64,000 nt of DNA. Source: Temnothorax longispinosus. Taxonomy: Eukaryota > Arthropoda > Insecta > Hymenoptera > Formicidae. A model generated the notes under the pieces. It was not told the DNA's origin. It did not search any database and saw only the letters and a list, made by a program, of their open reading frames with translations. Every line of letters starts with the position of its first letter. Position 1 is the stretch's first letter. The stretch spans positions 20,368,600 through 20,432,599 of the forward strand of contig NC_092363.1 of NCBI RefSeq assembly GCF_030848805.1, read 5' to 3'. Below are positions 25,707-36,600 of this stretch, piece after piece. A program made the position numbers and the translations under genes.

Positions 25707-28700
25707 CTGAAAAAATTTAAAAAATCGTTAATAATTAATAATAAACGCAGACTAAGATAATACATCATAATATTTGCCTGCGTACATATGTAAAGGAAAA
25801 AATAGCTCTTTATCAAATATAAATTATTATTCCTGTAAATTGTGATCAAGAATCATTATGTCAATATATCTTCGAGCATCTATTAAATCTTTATAGATCT
25901 CTAGAGACTAAAACTTATGTGTATATGATTGTTAATACTAGTTCGCCAAACTCCGGTCCAGTGGAACGTTTTTCGGTTTTCTATAGCTTTCACATAATAA
26001 CATAATTTTGTAGTTTTGTTATAAAAACTTCAGTTTAAATTTAAATCGTTTTCTTGACCTGATATTACTATAAACATCTTATTCAGAGTCTGTATTTTCA
26101 ATTTCTACATGCTTAAAAATATTAATTAGAATAAAAATGGCAATGCGACAAAATCTCACGGACTAGAGTGTGGCGAATTAAGGACTCAAAAATAAGTGTG
26201 GCTAGCTAGGGTATTTATATCTATAATCTAAATTATTTTCGGTTTTCTCGAACGCATGTTCGTGAATACAAAAATATCTCGCTTACGAGCTCCAGCCGGT
26301 TCCTGGAATCTATGAATCAATCTCTGTACAGTCGTACGGTAACTGGTACGCCACGCTAATGCACTGATATCGACCATAAATTTTTCTGAAGTCGCCCACT
26401 AACGAGCCACGTATTCTGAAGCCGGGATCCACAGTTATGTTCTTCATTCTCGCGAATGCCGCCATGTCGACGTAACGGAGGTCGTTGTTGTTCAAGAAGA
26501 GGAATAGCAAATTGTCGAGACCTTGGAAGGCGTCGGACTTTAGCACTGTCAACTGATTGCCGTTCAGCCAGAGCGAGTTCAACGATTTCATGTGCCGAAA
26601 GACATTGGCGGGAATTGCCCTCAGTCGATTCTTGCCCAAGTCAAGCTCGTTTATCTCGCTGAGACCACGGAACACGTCGGGGTGCAAGGTTGAGATCTTG
26701 TTGCGCGACAGATAGAGAAGGTCTATATGAGATAGTCCATTGAACGCGCCGATCGGTATCTCCGGTATGTCGTTCGAGTCCAGGACCAGGGTTTCCAGTT
26801 GTCTGAGTCCCTTGAACATGTTCCGCCTCAACGCGAGCTGGTTGTGGGTGATATAGAGCTCGTGCAACTCCGAAAGACCCCTCCACACGCCGGGTCGCAA
26901 GTCCGAGAGATTATTGTGATCCAGCAACAGAGTCTCCAGATCGCTCAAACTTGCGAAAGCACCATCTTCTACATTGGTGATTGTATTATTCCTCAGGTCC
27001 AAATAAGTGAGCTGATTCAGAGTGTCGAAGTAATGCCGGCCGATACTCGATAGTCGATTGTCGCGTACATAGAGAGCGGACGAGTTGCTGACCTCGGTGA
27101 AGGCGTTCCTGGTGATGTTAATGATCTCGAGATTCTCCAGATGTAGCTCGATATCCTCGATCGTCTGAACAGCGTTGACGTCCTCAAAAGCAACACTGTG
27201 AAGAAAACCGCCATTCTCCAAACAGACATACAGGTGGTTGTAAACCTGACAGTCGGCGTCCTCCGTGAAAACATCCACGACGTTGGCCGATAAGAGAAAA
27301 TAAATGAGAAGGAGGAAGCACATGGTGTGCTCGGAGGCTGATTGTGCACTAACCTCGTATGTACCGGGGGTTTCTTCGCGTACATAACGTTTGCGAATAT
27401 ATATATATATCAGCGATAAGTTATTACACGCACATCTACCATATAATCTATCCCGCATTATCTTGGACTTCATAATTAATTTATAAATTATAGGAGCCTC
27501 GCATAATGATAGATAACATTATCTTTTAATATTATAGTTAATTATGCGAAAAAGCTTTATTCAATTAATCTCCGACTAAACTTCGACAACGCAAGTAGAA
27601 TTTAAATGGCTCTTTGAAATTACATATCAACAATAATTAACACCCATTAGTACGTGTAATAAATAAAATAAATTAATATAAATTTCTCGCATTGTTTGCA
27701 AGACCGGTATTCTTTGTAATTGTAAAATTATAGACGTGAGAGTAAACATATTATGAGTGTGCATTTCTATATTTTCATTTATTTATATATTTTCTATAAA
27801 TTACTGAGAATAATAATAATAATATTTTTATCAAACAACACAATAAATTTATCGCATCGTAAGTTTAATAATAAAAATTATGTTGCACAACAATTTCAGT
27901 AGATATGCTCCTCCAGAAAATTTCCGATGCAATAAATTAATATTTAGAAAACGTTCATCTTCTATGCTCTGCAATACGAGCCCAATATATCTGCATACCG
28001 GAAAACGACGAAGAATTATCGGTGACGAATAACAAGACCGTATCAGGATCTCACACTTTATACAACGTGCAGCGATAAAAGATTCAGGCGCCGCTCCGTC
28101 CACATACATTAACTTTGTGTACGAGTTACTTGCAAAAGATTCATTGGGAAATACATAAAAATGCTCATGGGCTGATAAGATTCGACGAGTGCAGTGATCG
28201 GCTGCGCCGGCTTATTAATAGCCGAACATTATCGTGCTAGCTTCTGAACCAGAGAACACATAATCAAACAACATATTATCTCGTATGAAAAAAACTCTCG
28301 TACCTGCAACTAATTTTATCCATTATTTGCATTAAAAACAATCTTGCCGTCGGTGATTTCCATGATACTTCCTATATACATTTATTTCATAAAATTTTAA
28401 CTAAATTATTTTCGCGTTTATATTACATTACATATTTTAATTCATTTACCGTATTTATGCGTAGCTTTTTTATTCTTTCATGTTTATACGTATAGGTATA
28501 ATGCAGAGAACTTTGAAAATGCAGCGAGATATGTCTAAATGAATAGCGCGTGAGAGGAATATCCGATTACGTAGCAATTTAATTGAAAAAAGAGCCAGTG
28601 GCATTGTATTACGCAGTTGAATTTGCAATATTGAGTTTGAGAGCAGTAAATACGTAGATTGCATTGAATTGCGTCCGAGAAAAACGAAATTCACTTGTTT

Positions 28701-28943
28701 CTACACATTGCATGTTGAACGATTTCCAATTACCTCGATTTACCAGAGAATTTAACTTGAGATGGAATGTTATTTTACAATATCAATATCCTATCTTCTG
28801 GAAAACTTACTTGGATACATAAATCTTGATGGAAGATTGTAGGTTCGGTAAACCTCGTTTGTACGCGGACCAAGCGCGGATGATTTCTCGTCTTGGTAAT
28901 CCGAAAGTTTTTCGTCAACACAAGAGCACGGTATATCGACCAT
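25501..28943 (-). CDS. Piercer of microtubule wall (PIERCE1/2) homologue, two exons
   Basis: Two exons, 28943-28811 and 25706-25501, join in phase 1 to 112 residues. The spliced product reads TNEVYRTYNLPSRFMYPK|IFKGYG across the junction, then continues APTIHTVPTSYYPRNNFFS and AGMYRNCSLNTELDKS. These match the human PIERCE1 signature YYRVSADLPGRFNNPGWFRG, APTVHEMPKVFYPNSNKFS and GGMFRNNTLNVYLEKS. PIERCE proteins are microtubule inner proteins that cross the doublet-microtubule wall in motile cilia and flagella. In insects such a gene would be expected in sperm tails and possibly chordotonal neurons (inference). The length suits the family (about 120-136 residues in human). A complete gene for an LRR protein lies in the intron. 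An X-box lies 114 bp upstream. The exons are too short to stand out as long ORFs. Confidence 0.88.
26310..27323 (-). CDS. Secreted leucine-rich-repeat protein, intronless, nested in the PIERCE intron
   Basis: The 337-residue protein starts at ATG 27323. I chose it over the longer open frame from 27473 because the next residues, MCFLLLIYFLLSANVV, form a signal peptide. After an N-terminal Cys region (DADCQVYNHLYVC) come nine clear LxxLxLxxNxL repeats of about 24 residues, such as LTYLDLRNNTITNV, LETLLLDHNNLSDL and LNSLWLNGNQLTVL, plus a degenerate first one. A C-terminal flank contains two Cys (GRYQCIS... LPYDC). No transmembrane segment or GPI-type tail is visible, so it is probably extracellular. 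Typical typed LRR ectodomains act in adhesion, neuronal guidance or immunity; the exact role is unknown. A TATATATATATAT run at 27395-27409 could act as a TATA box. The gene lies wholly inside the intron of the PIERCE homologue, on the same strand. Confidence 0.9.
   Translation of the reverse strand: MCFLLLIYFLLSANVVDVFTEDADCQVYNHLYVCLENGGFLHSVAFEDVNAVQTIEDIELHLENLEIINITRNAFTEVSNSSALYVRDNRLSSIGRHYFDTLNQLTYLDLRNNTITNVEDGAFASLSDLETLLLDHNNLSDLRPGVWRGLSELHELYITHNQLALRRNMFKGLRQLETLVLDSNDIPEIPIGAFNGLSHIDLLYLSRNKISTLHPDVFRGLSEINELDLGKNRLRAIPANVFRHMKSLNSLWLNGNQLTVLKSDAFQGLDNLLFLFLNNNDLRYVDMAAFARMKNITVDPGFRIRGSLVGDFRKIYGRYQCISVAYQLPYDCTEIDS
28811..28943 (-). CDS. PIERCE homologue exon 1
   Basis: It starts at the ATG on 28943-28941, encodes MVDIPCSCVDEKLSDYQDEK and then TNEVYRTYNLPSRF, and ends TATCCA A before GTAAGT (complement of ACTTAC at 28805-28810). 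One base is left for the next codon. Confidence 0.85.
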
Positions 28944-29056
28944 TTCTCTACTAGATAAATTTAATATGGTAATTTAAATCTTTTTAATTACTCCTCAATA
29001 ATTAGTAAGACGCTATGCGTTTGAATTCACTTCTAGAAGATAGCCATGATTATTTG

Positions 29057-29070
29057 GTTGCTGTAGAAAC
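29057..29070. promoter_or_regulatory. X-box (RFX transcription factor site)
   Basis: GTTGCTGTAGAAAC fits every position of the ciliary X-box consensus GYTRYY-N(1-3)-RRHRAC with a 2-bp spacer. It lies 114 bp upstream of the PIERCE homologue start codon, within the distance usual for RFX-regulated ciliary genes. Confidence 0.65.
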
Positions 29071-30335
29071 GATACTAGCATATATGCGATCGATTAAACA
29101 CGAATGTATATACGAAAGTATAGCATACAAAAGTATATAACTCTTAATATAACTAATTGTAAATATGTGTATATACACTGAGATAATTTACAAGTTTTTA
29201 CCTATCTATATTATTTAAATTTTGTAAATCATTTTATATTTCAATCGTATAATTAGCCAACAACGCAGATTGCGAATTATTGTCGTGATAAATTGATAGG
29301 ATTTCATATATAATAATGATTATTATTAACTATTCACGTTCTGTCTAATAAATTAAAGCTAGATAATATACATATGCTCTAACGCTTATATTAACTTTCT
29401 ACGATGTATAATCATGGATGCATATGCTAATAATTCGCATCCAGTGCATTATTTAATTAATTGTAGTAGATTATAATCCAAACATGTGCAAAATAATAAA
29501 TAGTTTATTGGAAGATCTTTCGTATAAATATCTCTATCTACAATAAATATATAATGCAATATAATTATAAAGAATGATTAACGCTTGTGCTGTTTAACAA
29601 TTATATAACTTTGTAAATTAATAAATTAAATTTATATAAAATTCATATCGATTTGTTATGCGTTCCATAATAATTCTGTAATAATTTTTTGTGCATTCTG
29701 TAATAATTACAAAGTTTTTTATGCAATGCGGCAAACATATTCCCATTTGCAGCAAAGTTTCAAGTACGGAAATGGAAATTTATGCACATGTTACAGGCAA
29801 AGATACGGGCCCCCTCTAACAGTTCTCTGATTAGGGTCAACAGACTTACCAGGTGAATGACTATAAGGCAACCGGACTGTATTTAGCATTTAAACAAAGT
29901 TTGCACTATATATTGTGCCAGTTATATTATCGTATCCGTTGATAATAGAAATGGTCTGTCTGACCATTTGGAGGACAACGGTGGTGAAATACGGCAAACT
30001 ATCGTTAACCAAGGCAGAGTGCAGTGATAATATAGGTATAAATCATTTCTTTGTCTGTGAAGCAAACAAATGGTCTCTACTTTACGTGCCAATTTTGTTT
30101 GAAATAGATTACTGACACACAATAAATTGTTCTTTATAAAAATTATATAAGTTAACTGATATACTTATTGTTAGGCTTATTTTCCTTATAATTTAAGACT
30201 ACATATAGATTTAACTTAAATTAATTTAAAAATGAGTATTATTGTGACATATAAAATTATATTTCAATATATGTATATATGTATAAATTAAATGTTAAAT
30301 GTGACAAAAAATTCTATCGTTTTTTAAAGAAAAGA

Positions 30336-30363
30336 CAAATTGCAGCACGAGTGCTGCAATTTT
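30336..30363. repeat. Perfect short palindrome
   Basis: Arms built on AAATTGCAGCACGA and its complement form a perfect 26-28 bp palindrome with almost no loop. Function is unknown. Confidence 0.7.
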
Positions 30364-31821
30364 TGTTCTAATAGGTTTGCACAAAATAAAAATTACAAAC
30401 CGATGTTATATTCATGAAATACGCATTTCACATTTTTGCATAATAAATTAATGTTTTTCCTGTTTATGGAAGAAACAACGTTTATCGGAAAAGTACCGAG
30501 AATGTTTTATTTATAAGCTACGGTTACATGTTTACGGAATGCAAATAAAGGCATACGTCCCATTTTTCAGTTCCACCTCCATTAACTAAGTCGGGTGACA
30601 ACAGGCATGTAGGTATAGACTTAATGAAACGATTATCATCACCGACACTTCCAGTTGCGGTCTGGCTACCAGAAGGGAATTACTAGCGATAACAAATACG
30701 TTGCGCAAGAGAAACTAAAGGAACTTATAAATAATTGCATTTATACATAGGTTTCAAAATTGCAGTGTTACAATGTTCACTCATATCAATTATCCTAAAA
30801 TAAAATATGTGTGTAAAATTTCTTTAACCGCAAGCGATATCTGAGTTCGTTAAAGATAAAACTTACATATAGTGAAGTGAGAATTAGTGCGTGTTCATAA
30901 ATACAGCGTCATATTTTAATCGTCGTATACTGAAACAATAAGTGGAGATTACGAAAGTATTAAGATTTTCTTTGTATTTGAATAATCTGTTAAATACATT
31001 CATCTATCTTATTTTTATATGTATTTTAATATATTTATAAATTAATTTGAAACTTACGTCATATTTATTTAAATACAATAAAGTCCGAATTGAGTGGAAT
31101 ATAATGCGGAAAATAGAGAAAAATATTATATAATTAGATGTGTAACTTATAGTGTCGTATATGGAGAAGGTTATCATTTATCAACGCTTTCGTATCCTGC
31201 AGTCAGTTCCAAGGTTACTCATCTGTATATTCAGTTGCAATTGCATGCAGCATGTAATAGCACTTCCAATATTCTTGTCGCTATAGACACGAATTTATAT
31301 CAAATGTATAAAGTTTCGCGTTTCACATAAATCTTATGACGTGCAAAAACATTGCGTAATAACTGTCACTTATAAGAAAAGACTGGTCGGTAATGCTTGC
31401 CGCTAAATTACGACAAATTTCTTCGAATATAAAAATCTTGAGTCCATGCTCACAGAATAAAAATAGAACTTTAAAACTCTCGGTAAATCGGTATAAAAAC
31501 GTATGTAGATATATATAACCTGAATTGCTATTATAAATACGAATAAATACAGAAGCGTATCAATGATGACTGGCGTTTGGTGTGCCATGGCAAGCCGTTT
31601 CTACATTACGCTTATTGAACTTATGGGAAACACGACGACAAAGGGAGTCGTAACTGGAGATTGATCGAACGCGCTATACGGCACGTGGTCACTCGTAGCG
31701 TGGCAAAGTTCACCGGTGTGAATGGTGCGATGCGGGAAACTTGAGAATTGGACACGGAGCGGCGGTGATCGTGTGGAACCAACGTATAATACATGGACAA
31801 CCCGCGTTTTCAACGACGATC

Positions 31822-32184
31822 ATGAGTTACAACGTGACGCCGCTGAAGAAGCACGCGGAAATCACTTACCGCGTGAAATGCGTCGCGGTAGAGAACGAAC
31901 GGGTGTTCGGCGATGTCTACGTTACCCAGCAGACGCAGAATCTCGTTAACAGACCGGAGGGCTATCCTTTTCCGCCAGAATGCAGGAGGCAAAAGCGCAA
32001 TCTGATACAGCAGACTCTGAACGGACCAGATTTTATGGAGCTGAACAAACGATTGACTGGAAGTGCCGGTGTCGCGAGCTCGCGCTGGCAAAAACGTTCC
32101 AAGTCGATGGGAGATGAGCCGAACGTAATCGCGTTTAATAATAAAAATGCCGGGAACCATAATGCGGCCATCAAGAAACCTAAG
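31822..32184 (+). CDS. TBC1D30: TBC1D30 exon 1, lineage-specific N-terminus
   Basis: 121 codons starting MSYNVTPLKKHAEITYRVKC and ending HNAAIKKPK before GTAAAC, phase 0. It has no counterpart I recognise in vertebrate TBC1D30. Assignment rests on the phase-0 junction to exon 2 and on strand and position. The frame is open upstream to a stop at 31696 without another ATG. Confidence 0.72.
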
Positions 32185-33595
32185 GTAAACGTTCGCATAA
32201 AATGGAATTCAAGATTAATCAATCTCCACCAAGGAGATTTGCCAGTTAATGATATAAAAAAATATGAATAGTATGTGACTGAAGTTTACTTATTCCATTT
32301 AATAACATCGACTTAAGGTATTAGCGTGTGAAGTCGTAAAAGTTAGAATATGTGTCAGTTCGGAATTGATCAGTCTTCTTTAGATAAAAAGTTTCTCCGA
32401 GTTTATCTGTTAGTAAAATACATGTTAAGAGAAACACACATTTAAAGATTACATCTTAATCGAATACTTTCTTTAATTTGCTTTCTACGAATTCGTTTTG
32501 CGATAATGTGGGCGGTTAATGTCAGATGCTACAAGTATAGATGCTAAAAAGATATATACTTATAATGAAACTTAGTAACTCTATCAAACAATAGTAGAAG
32601 TAATCATTGTCAAAATGATACTAGGTAGAATAAACTATGTATAATTTTCTTTTTCACATTTTCCATAATTTAGTTATATATGTTCTATATCACTTTAAAT
32701 CAGTCTCCTCACATTATTCATCTAGAAAAAACAAAACATTCTAAACTGTTGTTTAACAAATGCATTTTAGATATATCCGCCACCCGTGCGCTATTTTCCG
32801 CTGCAGAAAGAAATCGTGATTACCTCGTTGGTGGATCAACTGTTGCTAGATATTTACGGTATACCGATGGGTGACAGGAGACGCTCGGAAAGCGATTCTA
32901 CGGCATCGTCCTTGAAAACGTGGCCGCAACATCAATATCTGCAGAAAACTCGTTTGCTTTTGAAAAGTAAGACAATTCTATATGAGCCGGATACATAAGC
33001 GTCGTGGAAAAATAGTCGTATGAAAGCTCATATCCATCTCGACGATTGAAAGCGCCGGTAATAAGTAACGATCTATTATTGTGAGCTACGTAAACATGGA
33101 AATTGAATAAATGTTCCTTTACAATAAAATTATATAAGATACCTATATAATATGCTAAAAAACAAACCATAAATATTATATATTTTCAATCTGAACCACT
33201 TTAATTTTATATATAAGAAATAAATTTATATAAGAAATACATAGCACTTGAACTTTTAAACTGCAAAGGATTTTCTGCTGTTTATATAGCTTTTGTAAAT
33301 AACAAGAAAGATTTGATGAGTTTCTCTTATGCAATCGTCAATAAATTGCTTTGATAATATTTAAAAAATCGCTGAATCTATATTCAGCAATGGAACTGCA
33401 AGTCTTTCAGAACATCTCTTTATTATGTACATATATTTCAGTAATAAAAGCGGCAATTTCGTCTTTTGATTTTTTATCTGCGTGCGATTGGAGGAGCCTT
33501 CACTTGACATTATAATATAAAATATTATTACTGCATATTTACCATAAAAAAACCATAAAAAAGATAGCGGATCGATCTGATTTCAATTGAATTAG

Positions 33596-33645
<50 letters not shown>

Positions 33646-36600
33646 ATGTGCGGTAGTTTCTTCTTAACATACAATAAAGTTTCTATAGTAAAATAATATT
33701 CTTTTAGATGATATATATGTTACAATAATAAAAGAAAATGTTCGATACGTATACGATTATTAACGTCGACGAATGCGCGGAAAAATGAAAAAAGAGCGAA
33801 ATGGTTTATGCGCACTTCTCCCCCCTTTCCTGTTCTCTTCTAATAACGCCATTATTATTCTGCGGATCATCGACGTTCGTGCAAATTTCTTTCAAAGATT
33901 CCTCGATACCGCACAACTCTCTTGACTTTATGAATAATGCAATGACTCGCAACCGGTTGCCGCGATATAACGTGCACGTGCATCATTTGATGTGTTCGCA
34001 ATATGCGCGCCTTTGTGCTTTTTCGCGCTTTTAGGATTTTCCAGGAATTAACCACGTTTTAACGAAATGAAACAGTGACGAGGAGAACGAAAGCTTACGT
34101 ATGTTCTTTGCGATTATACAAAACAAAAACTAACGTAAACAAGAATGTTATTAAATTCCTCTTAAAATTATACATTTTTAACCGTTAACGCTTATTTTAC
34201 GCTAATATATAGATATATAAATATTAATTATCTATATTATATTATATTATATGTTAATAACTAAAAAACATACAAAAATAATACTTAGATGATATTTAAT
34301 TAAAAAAAATTGTTAAAGGCCAATATTTTACACAGGAAAGGATGAACTGCAGATCCTACTTATGACTCTACACGACCACATCATTCACACAGGGGGACTG
34401 CTTATCCGCCAGCTGCGTCAAAAGGATTACCTCACTGCCAAATGTGATAAACAGTGCGATATTATCACGGCCTATCTACAAGCACACAGCGCGAAGAGAA
34501 GTGAGTAAACCCTTCGCTTTAAATACTTTTGCGTTAATGCCTCGTCTTTTGAAATATATTTAGAATCAATGCATGCGCAAAGCTTAGTGTACGCACTTAA
34601 GTTTCGCAATATAATTCATTTGCAATATATTTCATTGCATATATGACTACAAAATAATTCAAATAATTTATCAATAATGTAATGCTAATCTTTAATTTAT
34701 CTGATCCGCTACTACTCAATATTCATCAAGAATTAATATGTGAACAAAAGAAAGCATACACAAAACGCTTCTTTATATAATTATTTTTAATTTTTATATA
34801 AAATATTTTAATTGTATCAAAGAGAAAATTATTTGTTTATTTTATTCTTTTTCTTCATTTGAGACTGTCAGATAATATAGCATTTAGTAAGATTGGAAAG
34901 ATAGCACTTAAAGATACTACCTGCGATTAAAAATTTATAGAATAAAGTAAATGATTGTTCCGGAAAAAGGATGAGCTTATCCTATGCTGGGTATATCCCA
35001 TCAAAACTGTTAAAACATGTAAAAACATTGCTGTAAAGTGTTTTGTATGCTTCTTGAACCGTTCCATCCTAAAAATACAATTTTTATAGTACATTCCGGA
35101 AAATATGCTGAGATGTCTTATGAATATTCAACAAAATTTTGCAGATTAGAATAATATAGTATTGAGTGTTGTTCACATGATTCTACATTCTCGAATTTGT
35201 TATTTGGTTAGATATAATAAATAATCATGCATTAAGTAATTGCTCATTAAAATGAAAAATACATTCAATTGCAATGAAAGAAAGATAATTACCTTAAATT
35301 ACTCTTTTAGTTTCAAAATTACGTATTCTAACGATTTCTTCGCGAGTTTCACTAGAAATGTAACTTTAGATCTCAAGAGATCAAAGAGATTTAGGTACAT
35401 TCCTTCTGTTCACTTTTCTCTTCAGAGTATAAGTACGAAGTTCTCTCTCAAAGAACAACAATTAATTTTAGAATTTTTCAAGTGCGTGACTTTTATTAAA
35501 AATTTTAATTTAGGCTTAAGAGACGCGATTAAAAATAGTATTATTTATTCTGTACTGTAGATACAAACTTACATAGATCGAGAGCTAAATTGAAACATTT
35601 GTTATATGTGCGTTTGTTATATGTTTTTATCTGACATTTCTGTTATTACACCGTTTTTTCTCATTACCATTGTAACAGAATACGTGACAGAAATTCTTGA
35701 GCGCGTTTCGCGGCTTCATAGTATTGTATTATAATTTATATCTCTGCAGCGACGAATATCGTGCAATTAATGTGAGCTAGAAATGACTCGATGTAGTATA
35801 CCGATCAAACTGTCAAGATAGTTCTCGAGAGAGCTATCTGAGTGTCGCGAAGAAATCGTGGCGTCATCAAGTTGCCGTGGTCGCGAAGAAACGAGCTTTC
35901 GTATGCGGCGATGCGGTGATCAATAATTAGACTTTGCCGCGAAGGAGGCACGCATGCTCCGCGTACGATACCGTGGGCCAAGTTCCGACGTGGCGTCATT
36001 GATAAAGTTTTGATACTGTTGCGCGTCCGCCGCCGGCCGGATATACGCACAACTTTCCTCATTCGTCCTAGCGAATTACCGGCGTTTAACCGGTACGAGG
36101 AATTCGAGGAAATTTCACAATGAAAAGTATGCGCGAGAAGAAACGACTTATACTTTAGCCGCAAAGGAGAAATTTTGTCGTCGGACTTTTCTCTCGCGAA
36201 AGACTTCGCGTTGGCACATTCGCTGCTTTCAAAGACATGCATTTAGCGATGAAGACAACTCAGTTTGGCGATTGCAAACTGTTCTATATAGAAATAACGC
36301 ACCAATTTTTAGATCAGATTTAGTTTTATTTTGTCGATTAAATAGCATTTTATCGACGATAAATTTTTTTAAATCAAATTCATTGTAAAGATACACAGTT
36401 TTTTCTTAAATTTCGTTTTTTTATATGGTTTTATTCTTGTAAAAAAGAGAAAATAGAAATGCACACGTCATATTCCTTACATTACATTTCACGAATTTAT
36501 ATGTACTTGACAAATCGTTTTTATCTTTCCTACAGTTTCCTCCGATTGTTCTGCCGCTTGTAGTTTATTGATCTCGCGTATTTTTGAACGACCTATCATT

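Larger units (their letters stand above)
28944..31821. other. Divergent intergenic region between PIERCE homologue and TBC1D30
   Basis: About 2.9 kb between two oppositely oriented start codons. It contains an X-box match (29057), an exact 28-bp palindrome (30336) and a degenerate RFX-like palindrome (31581). A good minus-strand donor (complement of ACTTAC at about 29845) could belong to a 5' UTR exon of the PIERCE homologue. The two overlapping 66-codon ORFs near 29.9-30.1 kb look like chance. Confidence 0.6.

Noticed and set aside
26456..27053. Plus-strand ORFs over the LRR gene
   Set aside because: Antisense shadows of the LRR repeats.
35805..36242. 145-codon minus-strand ORF in TBC1D30 intron 3
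   Set aside because: It is long for an intron but has no family resemblance or conserved-looking motif, and it coincides with a GC-richer patch where stops are rarer.
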